Part shown: positions 1 to 5,263 of the stretch, in pieces | Position numbering within the stretch: position 1 is the stretch's first letter | Layout: the number at the start of each line of letters is the position of its first letter | Translations under genes and position numbers: made by a program | The notes under the pieces: generated by a model | What the model was told of the DNA's origin: nothing | The model's database searches: none | Seen by the model: the letters and a program-made list of their open reading frames with translations, nothing else | From: CAYYNP01 sp964472545 | Lineage (GTDB): Bacteria > Planctomycetota > Planctomycetia > Pirellulales > Thermoguttaceae | Length of the DNA stretch: 5,263 nucleotides | Direction: 5' to 3' | Assembly (NCBI GenBank): GCA_964472545.1 | Contig: CAYYNP010000467.1 | Coordinates: 1 to 5,263 of the forward strand

Positions 1-46
1 GGAGATCGTCACCTACCCTCCACTTTGTGCCATTTGAGTTGAAACA

Positions 47-127
47 CTACAATGCTTTCTTCATTGTTCCACTGCTGCAGCAACTCGCCGTAAGGACTGC
101 GATTAGAATCGTCGCTGTCTTGCTCAT
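47..127 (-). CDS. Signal-peptide-only small ORF, duplicated leader or gene remnant
   Basis: This 26-codon frame starts at ATG 127 and stops at TAG 49-47. It encodes a lysine-bearing start (MSK), a hydrophobic stretch (ILIAVLTAS), then CCSSG and MKKAL, so it is essentially a Sec signal peptide with no mature domain. From its ATG, about 45 of 56 bases match the start of the large FAD gene on the same strand without gaps, and both have AAGGA exactly 8 nt before the ATG. It lies 52 nt downstream of the FAD gene stop, so the two could share a transcript. After the TAG the same frame stays open to the window edge, while the other two frames close within the last 46 bases. It may be a paralogue interrupted by a nonsense mutation, a decayed duplicate, or a genuine tiny peptide. 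No function is assigned. The homology is clear; whether it is a working gene is uncertain. Confidence 0.45.
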   Translation of the reverse strand: MSKTATILIAVLTASCCSSGTMKKAL

Positions 128-135
128 CTTCGTTT

Positions 136-140
136 TCCTT
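136..140 (-). promoter_or_regulatory. Shine-Dalgarno site (AAGGA) of the small leader ORF
   Basis: AAGGA on the minus strand sits 8 nt before ATG 127. The same motif at the same distance precedes ATG 3407 of the FAD gene, which supports common ancestry of the two 5' ends and supports the chosen start codon. Confidence 0.5.
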
Positions 141-179
141 CGATATGTCTTTCGATAGTACCGCACCGCGCGGTTGACG

Positions 180-3100
180 CTACTGCCCCTTGGCCGCCGG
201 GGCGTCGTGGCGATAGGGCTTGGGGACGAACGTCGCCGAGCGCAGCGATGCCCGCCATGCGTTGGCGTCGTAGCCAAGGTCCTGCCCCGTCAGGGCCGCC
301 AGTTCGTCGTGGGCGCTGCGGGCCAATGAGCCGCGGATGTCGGCCAGGTACTCGAGCGCGATCTGATACCCGCGGCGCGAACCGCAGCGGGCCAGGGCAC
401 GGCCGAGACAGAGTTCGAGATAGGCGTAGCGATCATCCCGCATGCTGACCAATCCCCGAGCGGTCCTGCGGGGATCGGCGCTGCGCGGAACGCTGCTGCC
501 GGAAATGCCCGGCTTGTCGGCCAGGATTGTCAAGGCTTCGACACACTCGGGCGTTCCCAGCCGTTCTGCAGCGTAGCACACGCTGAAGATGTAGCTGAAC
601 ATCGTGCCGGTTCTGTCGGTCTCAGGTTCGACCTTCTGCGCGACGTCGGTCAGCAGCGGGATGATGCGGCGGTCTCCGAGTCGGGCGAGCGTATTGATCA
701 GATAGGTGGCGTCGGGTGCGAAGCCTTGGTCGGGCAAATTGTGTGGTGTAACTCGGCCCCGCGAGATGCCGGGAAGTGTCTCGTCGGACAGCAATCGCTT
801 GAGTTCTTCGAGCAGGATGGGCGAGCCGCTTGTGTCGCCCAGAAAGCACAGCGCGCGGGCCAGTTCGACTCGGCCCTTCCCGTCGGCTTTTGCCAGAGCC
901 TCTTTCAGGAGCGGAATTGCAGCTTCCGGACGGGCAAGGATCTGCACCTGGCCGTCGAGCGGCAGTTGGCCCGCGGCGAGTAGGTCGATCCGTTCGCGCA
1001 ATTCTCTCGCGCTCATAGCCGGCAGGGCGTTGTCTTTGACGCCTACGATGGTGTTGAGATCTTGCCGTGACAGCACGCCCAGCGCGAGTAGCCCCTTATG
1101 CATCTGCCTGCAATCGACGTCGGTGAACGATACGCCGTGGCGTACACATTCAGCCGCGATCAGACCGGCAGCACCGCCCATGGCCATTAGGTCACGCTGC
1201 ATGCGCGCCAACGCGAGGACGTCGTGGCTGGCCGAATAGGCTTTGCCAACCACCAGGATGTTTTCCAAGTCGACCGGCCGAATGGCCCGGTAAGGGATCT
1301 GCACTGAGTAGTTCTTCAGGCGCGACCATTCGACGTAACCGCTGAAAGTGAGGTCGCTATCGCCGATCCCTTTGATGTCGAAGTTCGACCGGCAGATCAG
1401 CAGCAGGTCCTCAAACCGCCGCTCGGCCAGGATGTCGGCGACGGTGACGTGATAGCCGCCGCGGATGTGGCGAGATTCACGCGGGGTCAGGTAGTATTGG
1501 GGCGCGGTGACCTCGCGGCTCTTCTTGTAGCGGCGGCCGGCGAGGATCGCCCGAGTCATGTCGGTCGGGTCACGCGGATCGACGACGTAGGCGAAATGCC
1601 GCCGTGCCTCGGGATTCGTCCCCATATACTGAGCGAAGGAGTACCACATCGTCATTGCATCGCGCCGGGTTCCGTAGGTCATGTCGCTGCCGGCACGGGC
1701 GGCGATATCGCCGTCGCCGGTGGCGTCGATGATCCGCTTGGCCTTGATCGCGGCCAGGCCTTGCGACGTAACAACCACGATGCCGGCAACGGTACGGTCT
1801 TCGACAAGCGTCCCCACGGCCGTGCAGTGGGTCACCAGGCGGACCCCGGACTTCATCATCGTGCTCAGCTTGCCCATGCACTTGGGCATGCGGGTCTGCT
1901 GCATCATCTTGAAGGCGTCGGCGTCGAGCCGCTCGAAGAACTCGGTGCGGCGTCCATACCAGTATTTCGAGACGCCGCCAACGGTGTGCGTGCCGCCCAC
2001 GTCACCGTATTTTTCCACGGCGATGGTCTCCGCGCCGCGCTGGGCCGCAACCACTGCCGCGGGCATGCCGCTCGTGCCGGCGCCGACGACCAGCACGTCG
2101 CAGTCGGCAATCACATCCAGCCGTATTCCGCCAATCGAGATCGCGCCGCTCGTGCGATAGATGGGGCTCAGTTCGGTGAACGTGGCCTGGCCCTTGATGG
2201 CCTCTCCCGACCCGGGCGGCGCGCAGGACAGCCGCACCGTCGGGGCCTGCTCAAATTGCCCCTTGCTCCATTCGTTCCACGGCGCACCGGCGATCACGTC
2301 GGCAAGTGACGGCCCGCCCAGCGACGGCCCGCCGGGCGGCTCGACGAGAGCGGCGGCAACGGCGTCGTCGACGTCGACGGTGGGGCTGCAGACCAGAAGG
2401 TTGTCGATCCCCTTGGGCCGGCACGCGTCGAGAGTCAGCTTTCCCCCCGCAGAGCGACTGACGATCCGTCGTGTCGGGTCCGCCAGCAGGACGTCGCCGC
2501 CGCGGGCGAAGGCTCCGCCGCCCAGGGCGTCGGACCGGTTGAGTTCGATCGCGGCCGTGGCGGCAAGGCGTCTGGCGGCCAGGTCGCGCACCGATTCGTC
2601 AAACGCACTGCCGCCTTCCGCCAGGCGCAGGCGAAATTCCGCGAAACCCCCGTGCATCACCACGCGGCCGTCCACGAGCTGGGGCACTGTCTTGACGGTC
2701 AGGGCCGGCTGCTTCGGCGGCTTCTCGCACAGCATGCTGTACCGCACGACGGTCCCCTTGGTCGCCGATTCCCGCCTGCGAGTCTCGGCCCCCGCCAGGG
2801 CGGCCAGCGAGCCATCCGCAGTGCAATCGACGACCGCGCCGGCTTCGATTGCCACCAGCCCGCCCTTGCAGGCGAAGATGACCGCCGTCACGTTTCGCCT
2901 CGCCATCTGAACGCCGCACGGATGCAGGTCGTAGTACAGCCCCACGCCCTTGTCGAGTATCCGATCCTCCAGTCTCTCGGTGAGCTTGATCATGTCGAGA
3001 ATGATCTCGTCGCCGGCGCTGCTCTTCTTGCAGGAGGTCAGCAGCGATTCCACGTCGGCCGAGGCTCGGGCGAGGTTGTCGAGCGAGACCCAGGGCCGCA

Positions 3101-3407
3101 GCGCCATGGCCATTTCTCGAGGCAGTGACGTTCCGGCTGACGTGAGGATAACCCGACGCTGCGGCGTGGCGACGCGCTGGGCAAGGAAACACCCGTCGAA
3201 GCTCGACCCGACAATCAGCACATCCGCCCGTGCCAGCACGGGCGCGACCTGCTTGGGGGCGGTGACCACGGTTCGTCGCTCGCCGCCGACCGCGATCGGC
3301 CTGCCCGCCGGCCAGGGAGACCGGGGCGTCGGCTTCTCGGCCGCCATTGCGCTGCTGCAGCACATTGCCGCGAGGATCGCCAGTAGAATCGTCGTTCTCT
3401 TGCTCAT
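180..3407 (-). CDS. Secreted FAD-dependent oxidoreductase with tandem FAD modules and a HEAT-like tail
   Basis: This 1075-residue protein belongs to the FAD_oxidored flavoprotein group. Residues 1-22 look like a Sec signal peptide: a K-R n-region, a hydrophobic core and S-A-M-A before A-E. Residues about 60-350 form a degenerate first module, with G67-S-S-F-D-G72 in place of GxGxxG and V193-D-C-T-A-D-G199. A linker with a doubled GGPSL follows (359-368). Residues about 435-760 are an intact second module: G442-A-G-T-S-G447, then V-E-K ending the second strand, G471-G-T-H-T-V-G-G478, D561-A-T-G-D-G566 and M743-G-G-A-A-G748. Residues about 800-1000 are leucine- and alanine-rich helical pairs resembling HEAT repeats. 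The second module should bind FAD and oxidise a small substrate, unknown here, outside the cytoplasm. Start 3407 is chosen because it gives a normal leader, has AAGGA 8 nt upstream and matches the duplicated leader. ATG 3449 in frame (1089 residues) is a serious alternative. The fold family is well supported; substrate and electron acceptor are unknown. Confidence 0.9.
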   Translation of the reverse strand: MSKRTTILLAILAAMCCSSAMAAEKPTPRSPWPAGRPIAVGGERRTVVTAPKQVAPVLARADVLIVGSSFDGCFLAQRVATPQRRVILTSAGTSLPREMAMALRPWVSLDNLARASADVESLLTSCKKSSAGDEIILDMIKLTERLEDRILDKGVGLYYDLHPCGVQMARRNVTAVIFACKGGLVAIEAGAVVDCTADGSLAALAGAETRRRESATKGTVVRYSMLCEKPPKQPALTVKTVPQLVDGRVVMHGGFAEFRLRLAEGGSAFDESVRDLAARRLAATAAIELNRSDALGGGAFARGGDVLLADPTRRIVSRSAGGKLTLDACRPKGIDNLLVCSPTVDVDDAVAAALVEPPGGPSLGGPSLADVIAGAPWNEWSKGQFEQAPTVRLSCAPPGSGEAIKGQATFTELSPIYRTSGAISIGGIRLDVIADCDVLVVGAGTSGMPAAVVAAQRGAETIAVEKYGDVGGTHTVGGVSKYWYGRRTEFFERLDADAFKMMQQTRMPKCMGKLSTMMKSGVRLVTHCTAVGTLVEDRTVAGIVVVTSQGLAAIKAKRIIDATGDGDIAARAGSDMTYGTRRDAMTMWYSFAQYMGTNPEARRHFAYVVDPRDPTDMTRAILAGRRYKKSREVTAPQYYLTPRESRHIRGGYHVTVADILAERRFEDLLLICRSNFDIKGIGDSDLTFSGYVEWSRLKNYSVQIPYRAIRPVDLENILVVGKAYSASHDVLALARMQRDLMAMGGAAGLIAAECVRHGVSFTDVDCRQMHKGLLALGVLSRQDLNTIVGVKDNALPAMSARELRERIDLLAAGQLPLDGQVQILARPEAAIPLLKEALAKADGKGRVELARALCFLGDTSGSPILLEELKRLLSDETLPGISRGRVTPHNLPDQGFAPDATYLINTLARLGDRRIIPLLTDVAQKVEPETDRTGTMFSYIFSVCYAAERLGTPECVEALTILADKPGISGSSVPRSADPRRTARGLVSMRDDRYAYLELCLGRALARCGSRRGYQIALEYLADIRGSLARSAHDELAALTGQDLGYDANAWRASLRSATFVPKPYRHDAPAAKGQ
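2305..2334. repeat. 15-bp tandem duplication in the FAD gene linker
   Basis: Two adjacent 15-bp units (2305-2319 and 2320-2334) differ at only two positions and encode GGPSL twice, at residues 359-368 of the minus-strand protein. The repeat is in frame and lies in the proline/glycine-rich linker between the two FAD modules, so it probably changes linker length without harming the fold. It looks like a recent replication-slippage event. Confidence 0.75.
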
Positions 3408-3415
3408 GGTCTTCT

Positions 3416-3420
3416 TCCTT
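3416..3420 (-). promoter_or_regulatory. Shine-Dalgarno site (AAGGA) for the FAD gene start at 3407
   Basis: AAGGA on the minus strand ends 8 nt before ATG 3407. It competes with a second site for an upstream in-frame start at 3449. The 3407 start yields a leader of ordinary length, so this site is preferred. Confidence 0.5.
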
Positions 3421-3456
3421 CGCGATCGAGTTCGGCGACGGGGAGTCATGGGATGT

Positions 3457-3461
3457 CTCCT
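3457..3461 (-). promoter_or_regulatory. Alternative Shine-Dalgarno site (AGGAG) for an in-frame start at 3449
   Basis: AGGAG on the minus strand lies 7 nt before ATG 3449, a near-ideal site. Using this start would add 14 mostly basic residues (MTPRRRTRSRRKKT) ahead of the signal peptide. In the mRNA the GGAG could pair with CUCC a few bases upstream (complement of 3469-3472), so the site may be partly masked. Confidence 0.35.
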
Positions 3462-3516
3462 GCGGGCGGGAGTTTGTGATTCCTGCTCGGCGGCAGCCCC
3501 GTCAGACTCTCAAACA

Positions 3517-3527
3517 CAAACCGTTTG
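3517..3527. promoter_or_regulatory. Palindrome CAAAC-C-GTTTG, possible operator
   Basis: This is a perfect 11-bp inverted repeat with a one-base centre. It falls about 10-20 nt downstream of the transcription start predicted from the TATAAT box at 3544-3549, a usual place for a repressor site. No regulator gene is in the window, so the binding protein is unknown. Confidence 0.25.
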
Positions 3528-3543
3528 GTGGCAGGACCTTCTG

Positions 3544-3549
3544 ATTATA
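3544..3549 (-). promoter_or_regulatory. Candidate -10 box (TATAAT) for the FAD gene
   Basis: A perfect TATAAT reads on the minus strand from 3549 to 3544. The expected start of transcription would be near 3537, giving a leader of about 130 nt before ATG 3407. The -35 region at 17-bp spacing (CTGGCG, 3567-3572) matches the consensus at only three of six positions, so an activator might be needed. A perfect -10 box is notable in such GC-rich DNA but can arise by chance. Confidence 0.35.
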
Positions 3550-3632
3550 ACGTGCCCGGCTCTGGTCGCCAGGAAGCAGGTCGCTCGTGCCATTTCACAA
3601 CTGACGGTGGACGGGGCGCCGATGGTGTGCCA

Positions 3633-3652
3633 ACATATGTACCTGGCAGGTA
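3633..3652. promoter_or_regulatory. Adjoining palindromes ACATATGT and TACCTGGCAGGTA
   Basis: Two perfect inverted repeats share one base: ACATATGT (3633-3640) and the 13-bp TACCTG-G-CAGGTA (3640-3652). They are framed by TGCCA (3628-3632) and a further CTGGCAGG copy at 3672-3679. The one-base centre rules out an RNA hairpin, so a dimeric DNA-binding protein is the natural reading. The sites lie upstream of the predicted FAD promoter. Confidence 0.3.
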
Positions 3653-3728
3653 ACCAGCGCGCTACCAAAATGCTGGCAGGCTGGAGCCTGAAGGAGCAAC
3701 AGGAACTACTGTGAGTTGACAGTTGTAC

Positions 3729-3842
3729 CTAATCCTTCTGCCAGTAGGTCTTGATCAGGTAGCGGGTCTCCTTGCCGTCAGCCCCGCCGTGGAGGCGGGG
3801 TTGGGTCAATCGGGATTCCCAACGTATTCTGAGATTGCCATA
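3729..3842 (-). pseudogene. Possible C-terminal remnant of a lost gene
   Basis: Read on the minus strand from about 3842 to the TAG at 3731-3729, one frame is open for 37 codons. It ends in DGKETRYLIKTYWQKD, which has a protein-like composition with charged and aromatic residues. No ATG or GTG start lies in the frame, and a TGA closes it upstream at 3845-3843. The GC hairpin at 3782-3800 lies inside it and reads TQPRLHGGA. This could be the tail of a decayed gene into which a small palindromic repeat was inserted, or it could be chance. I do not recognise a family. Confidence 0.25.
3782..3800. repeat. GC-rich hairpin CCCCGCC-GTGGA-GGCGGGG, REP-like
   Basis: A perfect 7-bp all-GC stem with a 5-base loop. 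It lacks a T run on either strand, so it is not a standard intrinsic terminator. Small extragenic palindromes of this kind are often dispersed in many copies through genomes. With only one copy in this window, the repeat status is an inference. Confidence 0.45.
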
Positions 3843-3892
3843 TCAACGACTTGACTGGATTTGTCGCTGAGAGACGTATACCGAAATCGCAC

Positions 3893-3921
3893 TTGCCGTA
3901 TCGTGGCATATCACCCAAAAT
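3893..3921 (+). promoter_or_regulatory. Weak sigma70-like promoter candidate for the dehydrogenase gene
   Basis: TTGCCG (3893-3898) and CAAAAT (3916-3921) are spaced by 17 bp and together match 8 of 12 consensus positions. Transcription would begin near 3928 and give a leader of about 50 nt. The match is modest and sits in relatively AT-rich DNA, where such matches occur by chance. Confidence 0.22.
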
Positions 3922-3966
3922 CGCGCAATCGCCGTGGGCTTGCAGGGCTTGCCCCCAACTTTCCTC

Positions 3967-3973
3967 GAGGAAG
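3967..3973 (+). promoter_or_regulatory. Shine-Dalgarno site (GAGGAAG) of the Gfo/Idh gene
   Basis: GAGGAAG lies 7 nt before ATG 3981. It fixes the start codon, which in turn places the twin-arginine motif at residues 6-11 as expected for a Tat leader. Confidence 0.65.
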
Positions 3974-3980
3974 AAGAATC

Positions 3981-5263
3981 ATGAATGCAAAGAGAACCCG
4001 ACGTGATTTCATCCGTGCAGCCGTTGCGAGCGGCGCAGCAACCGTCGCCGCACCTTGGCTGGTGCCCGCTTCCGCCTTCGGAGCGAACGACCGGATCGTG
4101 CTAGGCGGTATCGGAGTGGGGAACCAGGGAAGCGGTAACTTGCGCGGGCTGAAGGGCTCGTGCAGCATTGCGGCTATCGCCGACGTTTACCTGCCGCGGG
4201 CCGAAGCGTTCGCCAAGTCGGTCGGCGCCAAGCACGTGCATCAGGATTACCGCAAGCTGCTCGAACACGAGGACATCGACGCAGTCGTTATCTGCACGCC
4301 CCACCACTGGCATGCCCTCTGCTGCATCCACGCCGCGCAGGCCGGCAAGGACATCTTCTGCGAAAAACCGCTCACCAATTCCATCCTGGAAGGACGCCGT
4401 ATTGTCGAGGCGGTGCGCAAGTACAAGCGCGTGCTTCAAACCGGGCTCCAGCAGCGTTCGGGCGGCAACGAGTACCGCGGCATCATGCACGTCCGCAACG
4501 GCACCATCGGCAAAGTAACCCGCGTGCTCGCATCGAACTATTGCAGTCCCATGGACCCGAAGTGGCCCGGGCAGGACGTTCCCGACGGCTTGGATTGGGA
4601 CTTCTGGTGCGGGCCGGCCGAACCGCCGCCTTTCAACTTTGTCATCTGGGACAACCGCAGCAACCCGAGTTGGGTTTCCGTCCGCCCCTTTTCCGGCGGC
4701 AATATGACCGACCGGGGCGGGCACGGGCTCGACATCGCGCAGTGGGGACTGGGTATGGACGAAAGCGGACCGGAGGAGGTGTGGGTCGAGGGCGAGCCGT
4801 TTAGGAGCGTTACCAGCACGCCGGAAAACCCCGGCGGCCGGCAGAGCGGTCCCAGTTCGCCGAAGGTCTTCATGAAGTTCCCCGGGGGCGCCGTTATGGA
4901 GCTCGGCAGCGGCCCAAGCTGGAGCGGGGTGTGCTTCGTCGGCGAGAAGGGTTCGATCACCGTCACCCGTGGCCGGTCGAGTTCCGACACGGCCGAACTG
5001 ATCGCCGAGCCGGTGAAGAACCCCACGGTAGAAATCTACCGCAGCCCGGGCCATCACCGCGACTGGTTGGATTGCATCAAGCAGCGCCGCGACCCGGTGG
5101 CCCACGCCGAGGCCGGCCACCGCTCGGCCACCATTTGTCACCTGGGCAACATCGCCCGTTGGGTGAGTGAAATGACCGGCGAGACCGGCCAGCGGCTGAC
5201 GTGGGACGCTCGCAACGAGCAATTCACCAACAGTCCGGAAGGCAACCGCTTCCTCGACACGCC
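3981..5263 (+). CDS. Tat-exported Gfo/Idh/MocA-family oxidoreductase, 3' end cut by the window
   Basis: The frame runs 427 complete codons to the window edge with no stop. Residues 1-35 are a twin-arginine leader: T6-R-R-D-F-I11, an alanine-rich core, then P-A-S-A. The Rossmann domain follows with G45-V-G47-N-Q-G50 for NAD(P), T106-P-H-H-W-H111, and C127-E-K-P130, in which K129 is the family's usual catalytic lysine. The C-terminal alpha/beta domain carries M242-T-D-R-G-G-H248-G-L-D-I-A-Q-W255, in which D244 and H248 match the D-x-x-x-H active-site pair. The family oxidises or reduces sugars, inositols and related compounds. Planctomycete members are often folded with cofactor in the cytoplasm and exported by Tat. 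The last visible residues, NRFLDT, look like the usual end of such proteins, so only a few residues are probably missing. It is transcribed away from the flavoprotein gene. The exact substrate cannot be told from sequence. Confidence 0.95.
   Translation, partial: MNAKRTRRDFIRAAVASGAATVAAPWLVPASAFGANDRIVLGGIGVGNQGSGNLRGLKGSCSIAAIADVYLPRAEAFAKSVGAKHVHQDYRKLLEHEDIDAVVICTPHHWHALCCIHAAQAGKDIFCEKPLTNSILEGRRIVEAVRKYKRVLQTGLQQRSGGNEYRGIMHVRNGTIGKVTRVLASNYCSPMDPKWPGQDVPDGLDWDFWCGPAEPPPFNFVIWDNRSNPSWVSVRPFSGGNMTDRGGHGLDIAQWGLGMDESGPEEVWVEGEPFRSVTSTPENPGGRQSGPSSPKVFMKFPGGAVMELGSGPSWSGVCFVGEKGSITVTRGRSSSDTAELIAEPVKNPTVEIYRSPGHHRDWLDCIKQRRDPVAHAEAGHRSATICHLGNIARWVSEMTGETGQRLTWDARNEQFTNSPEGNRFLDT

Larger units (their letters stand above)
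3408..3980. other. Divergent intergenic control region (573 bp)
   Basis: This stretch separates the start codons of the two divergent oxidoreductase genes. It is less GC-rich than the genes in its right half (about 3810-3930). No convincing complete gene lies in it. It holds a TATAAT box for the minus-strand gene, three short palindromes at 3517-3652, a GC hairpin at 3782-3800 inside a possible gene remnant, and weak plus-strand promoter elements near 3893-3921. Control of both genes by a common regulator is an inference from this layout. Confidence 0.6.

Noticed and set aside
165..174. 10-bp palindrome ACCGCGCGGT just after the FAD gene stop
   Set aside because: It is self-complementary but too short and has no loop or T run. 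It is likely chance in GC-rich DNA and not a terminator.
1449..2309. A 286-codon plus-strand open frame opposite the FAD gene
   Set aside because: It overlaps the intact second FAD module on the other strand. It is rich in H, R, G and A, as expected for an antisense shadow, and has no recognisable domain.
3359..3362. Cys-Cys pair in the FAD leader (residues 16-17) considered as a lipobox
   Set aside because: The residue before the first cysteine is Met and before the second is Cys, which do not fit the usual small residue at -1. A signal peptidase I site after S-A-M-A fits better.
3622..3714. Small plus-strand ORF of 30 codons in the intergenic region, ending KEQQELL
   Set aside because: It has no good ribosome site before its ATG and overlaps the palindrome cluster. 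It is the tail of a longer frame that is mostly antisense to the FAD gene.
3716..3721. Perfect TTGACA hexamer on the plus strand
   Set aside because: No acceptable -10 hexamer occurs 16-18 bp downstream, so it is not called as a promoter.
3782..3800. Hairpin considered as an intrinsic terminator
   Set aside because: Neither side has a run of T residues, and no gene clearly ends next to it except the doubtful remnant.
4101..5222. A 373-codon minus-strand open frame opposite the Gfo/Idh gene
   Set aside because: It is antisense to a gene with clear Tat, Rossmann and active-site motifs. Its composition is that of a high-GC shadow frame and no family motif is visible.

Overview
The window is GC-rich (third codon positions are mostly G or C) and carries two large secreted oxidoreductase genes transcribed away from each other, plus the start of a third small reading frame. 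The gene style suggests Planctomycetota or a related PVC-group bacterium. The evidence is a Gfo/Idh/MocA dehydrogenase with a twin-arginine leader beginning T-R-R-D-F, and a very large exported FAD_oxidored protein ending in HEAT-like helices. Both are common in that group. This placement is inferred from gene style, not from a marker gene.

Layout. Minus strand, 127 to 47: a 26-codon frame that is little more than a signal peptide. Its DNA is clearly homologous to the 5' end of the next gene, so it is a duplicated leader and perhaps a broken paralogue. Minus strand, 3407 (or 3449) to 180: a protein of 1075 (or 1089) residues with a signal peptide, two tandem FAD-oxidoreductase modules (the first degenerate, the second with intact motifs) and an alpha-helical repeat tail. 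From 3408 to 3980 is a 573-bp divergent control region. It holds a minus-strand -10 box, several short palindromes, a GC hairpin inside what may be the tail of a lost gene, and weak plus-strand promoter elements. Plus strand, 3981 to the window end: a Tat-exported Gfo/Idh/MocA-family NAD(P)-dependent sugar (or cyclitol) dehydrogenase, nearly complete but cut by the window edge.

How they may work together: a divergent pair of exported dehydrogenases, one flavin-dependent and one nicotinamide-dependent, fits periplasmic or cell-surface oxidation of carbohydrates or related compounds, with shared control from the region between them. The pairing is seen in the sequence. The shared pathway is inference and the substrates cannot be read from sequence. 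I see no tRNA, rRNA, CRISPR array, transposase or phage gene. I do not see a convincing new defence or mobile system. The most unusual items are the duplicated leader, the double FAD module and the structured intergenic region.
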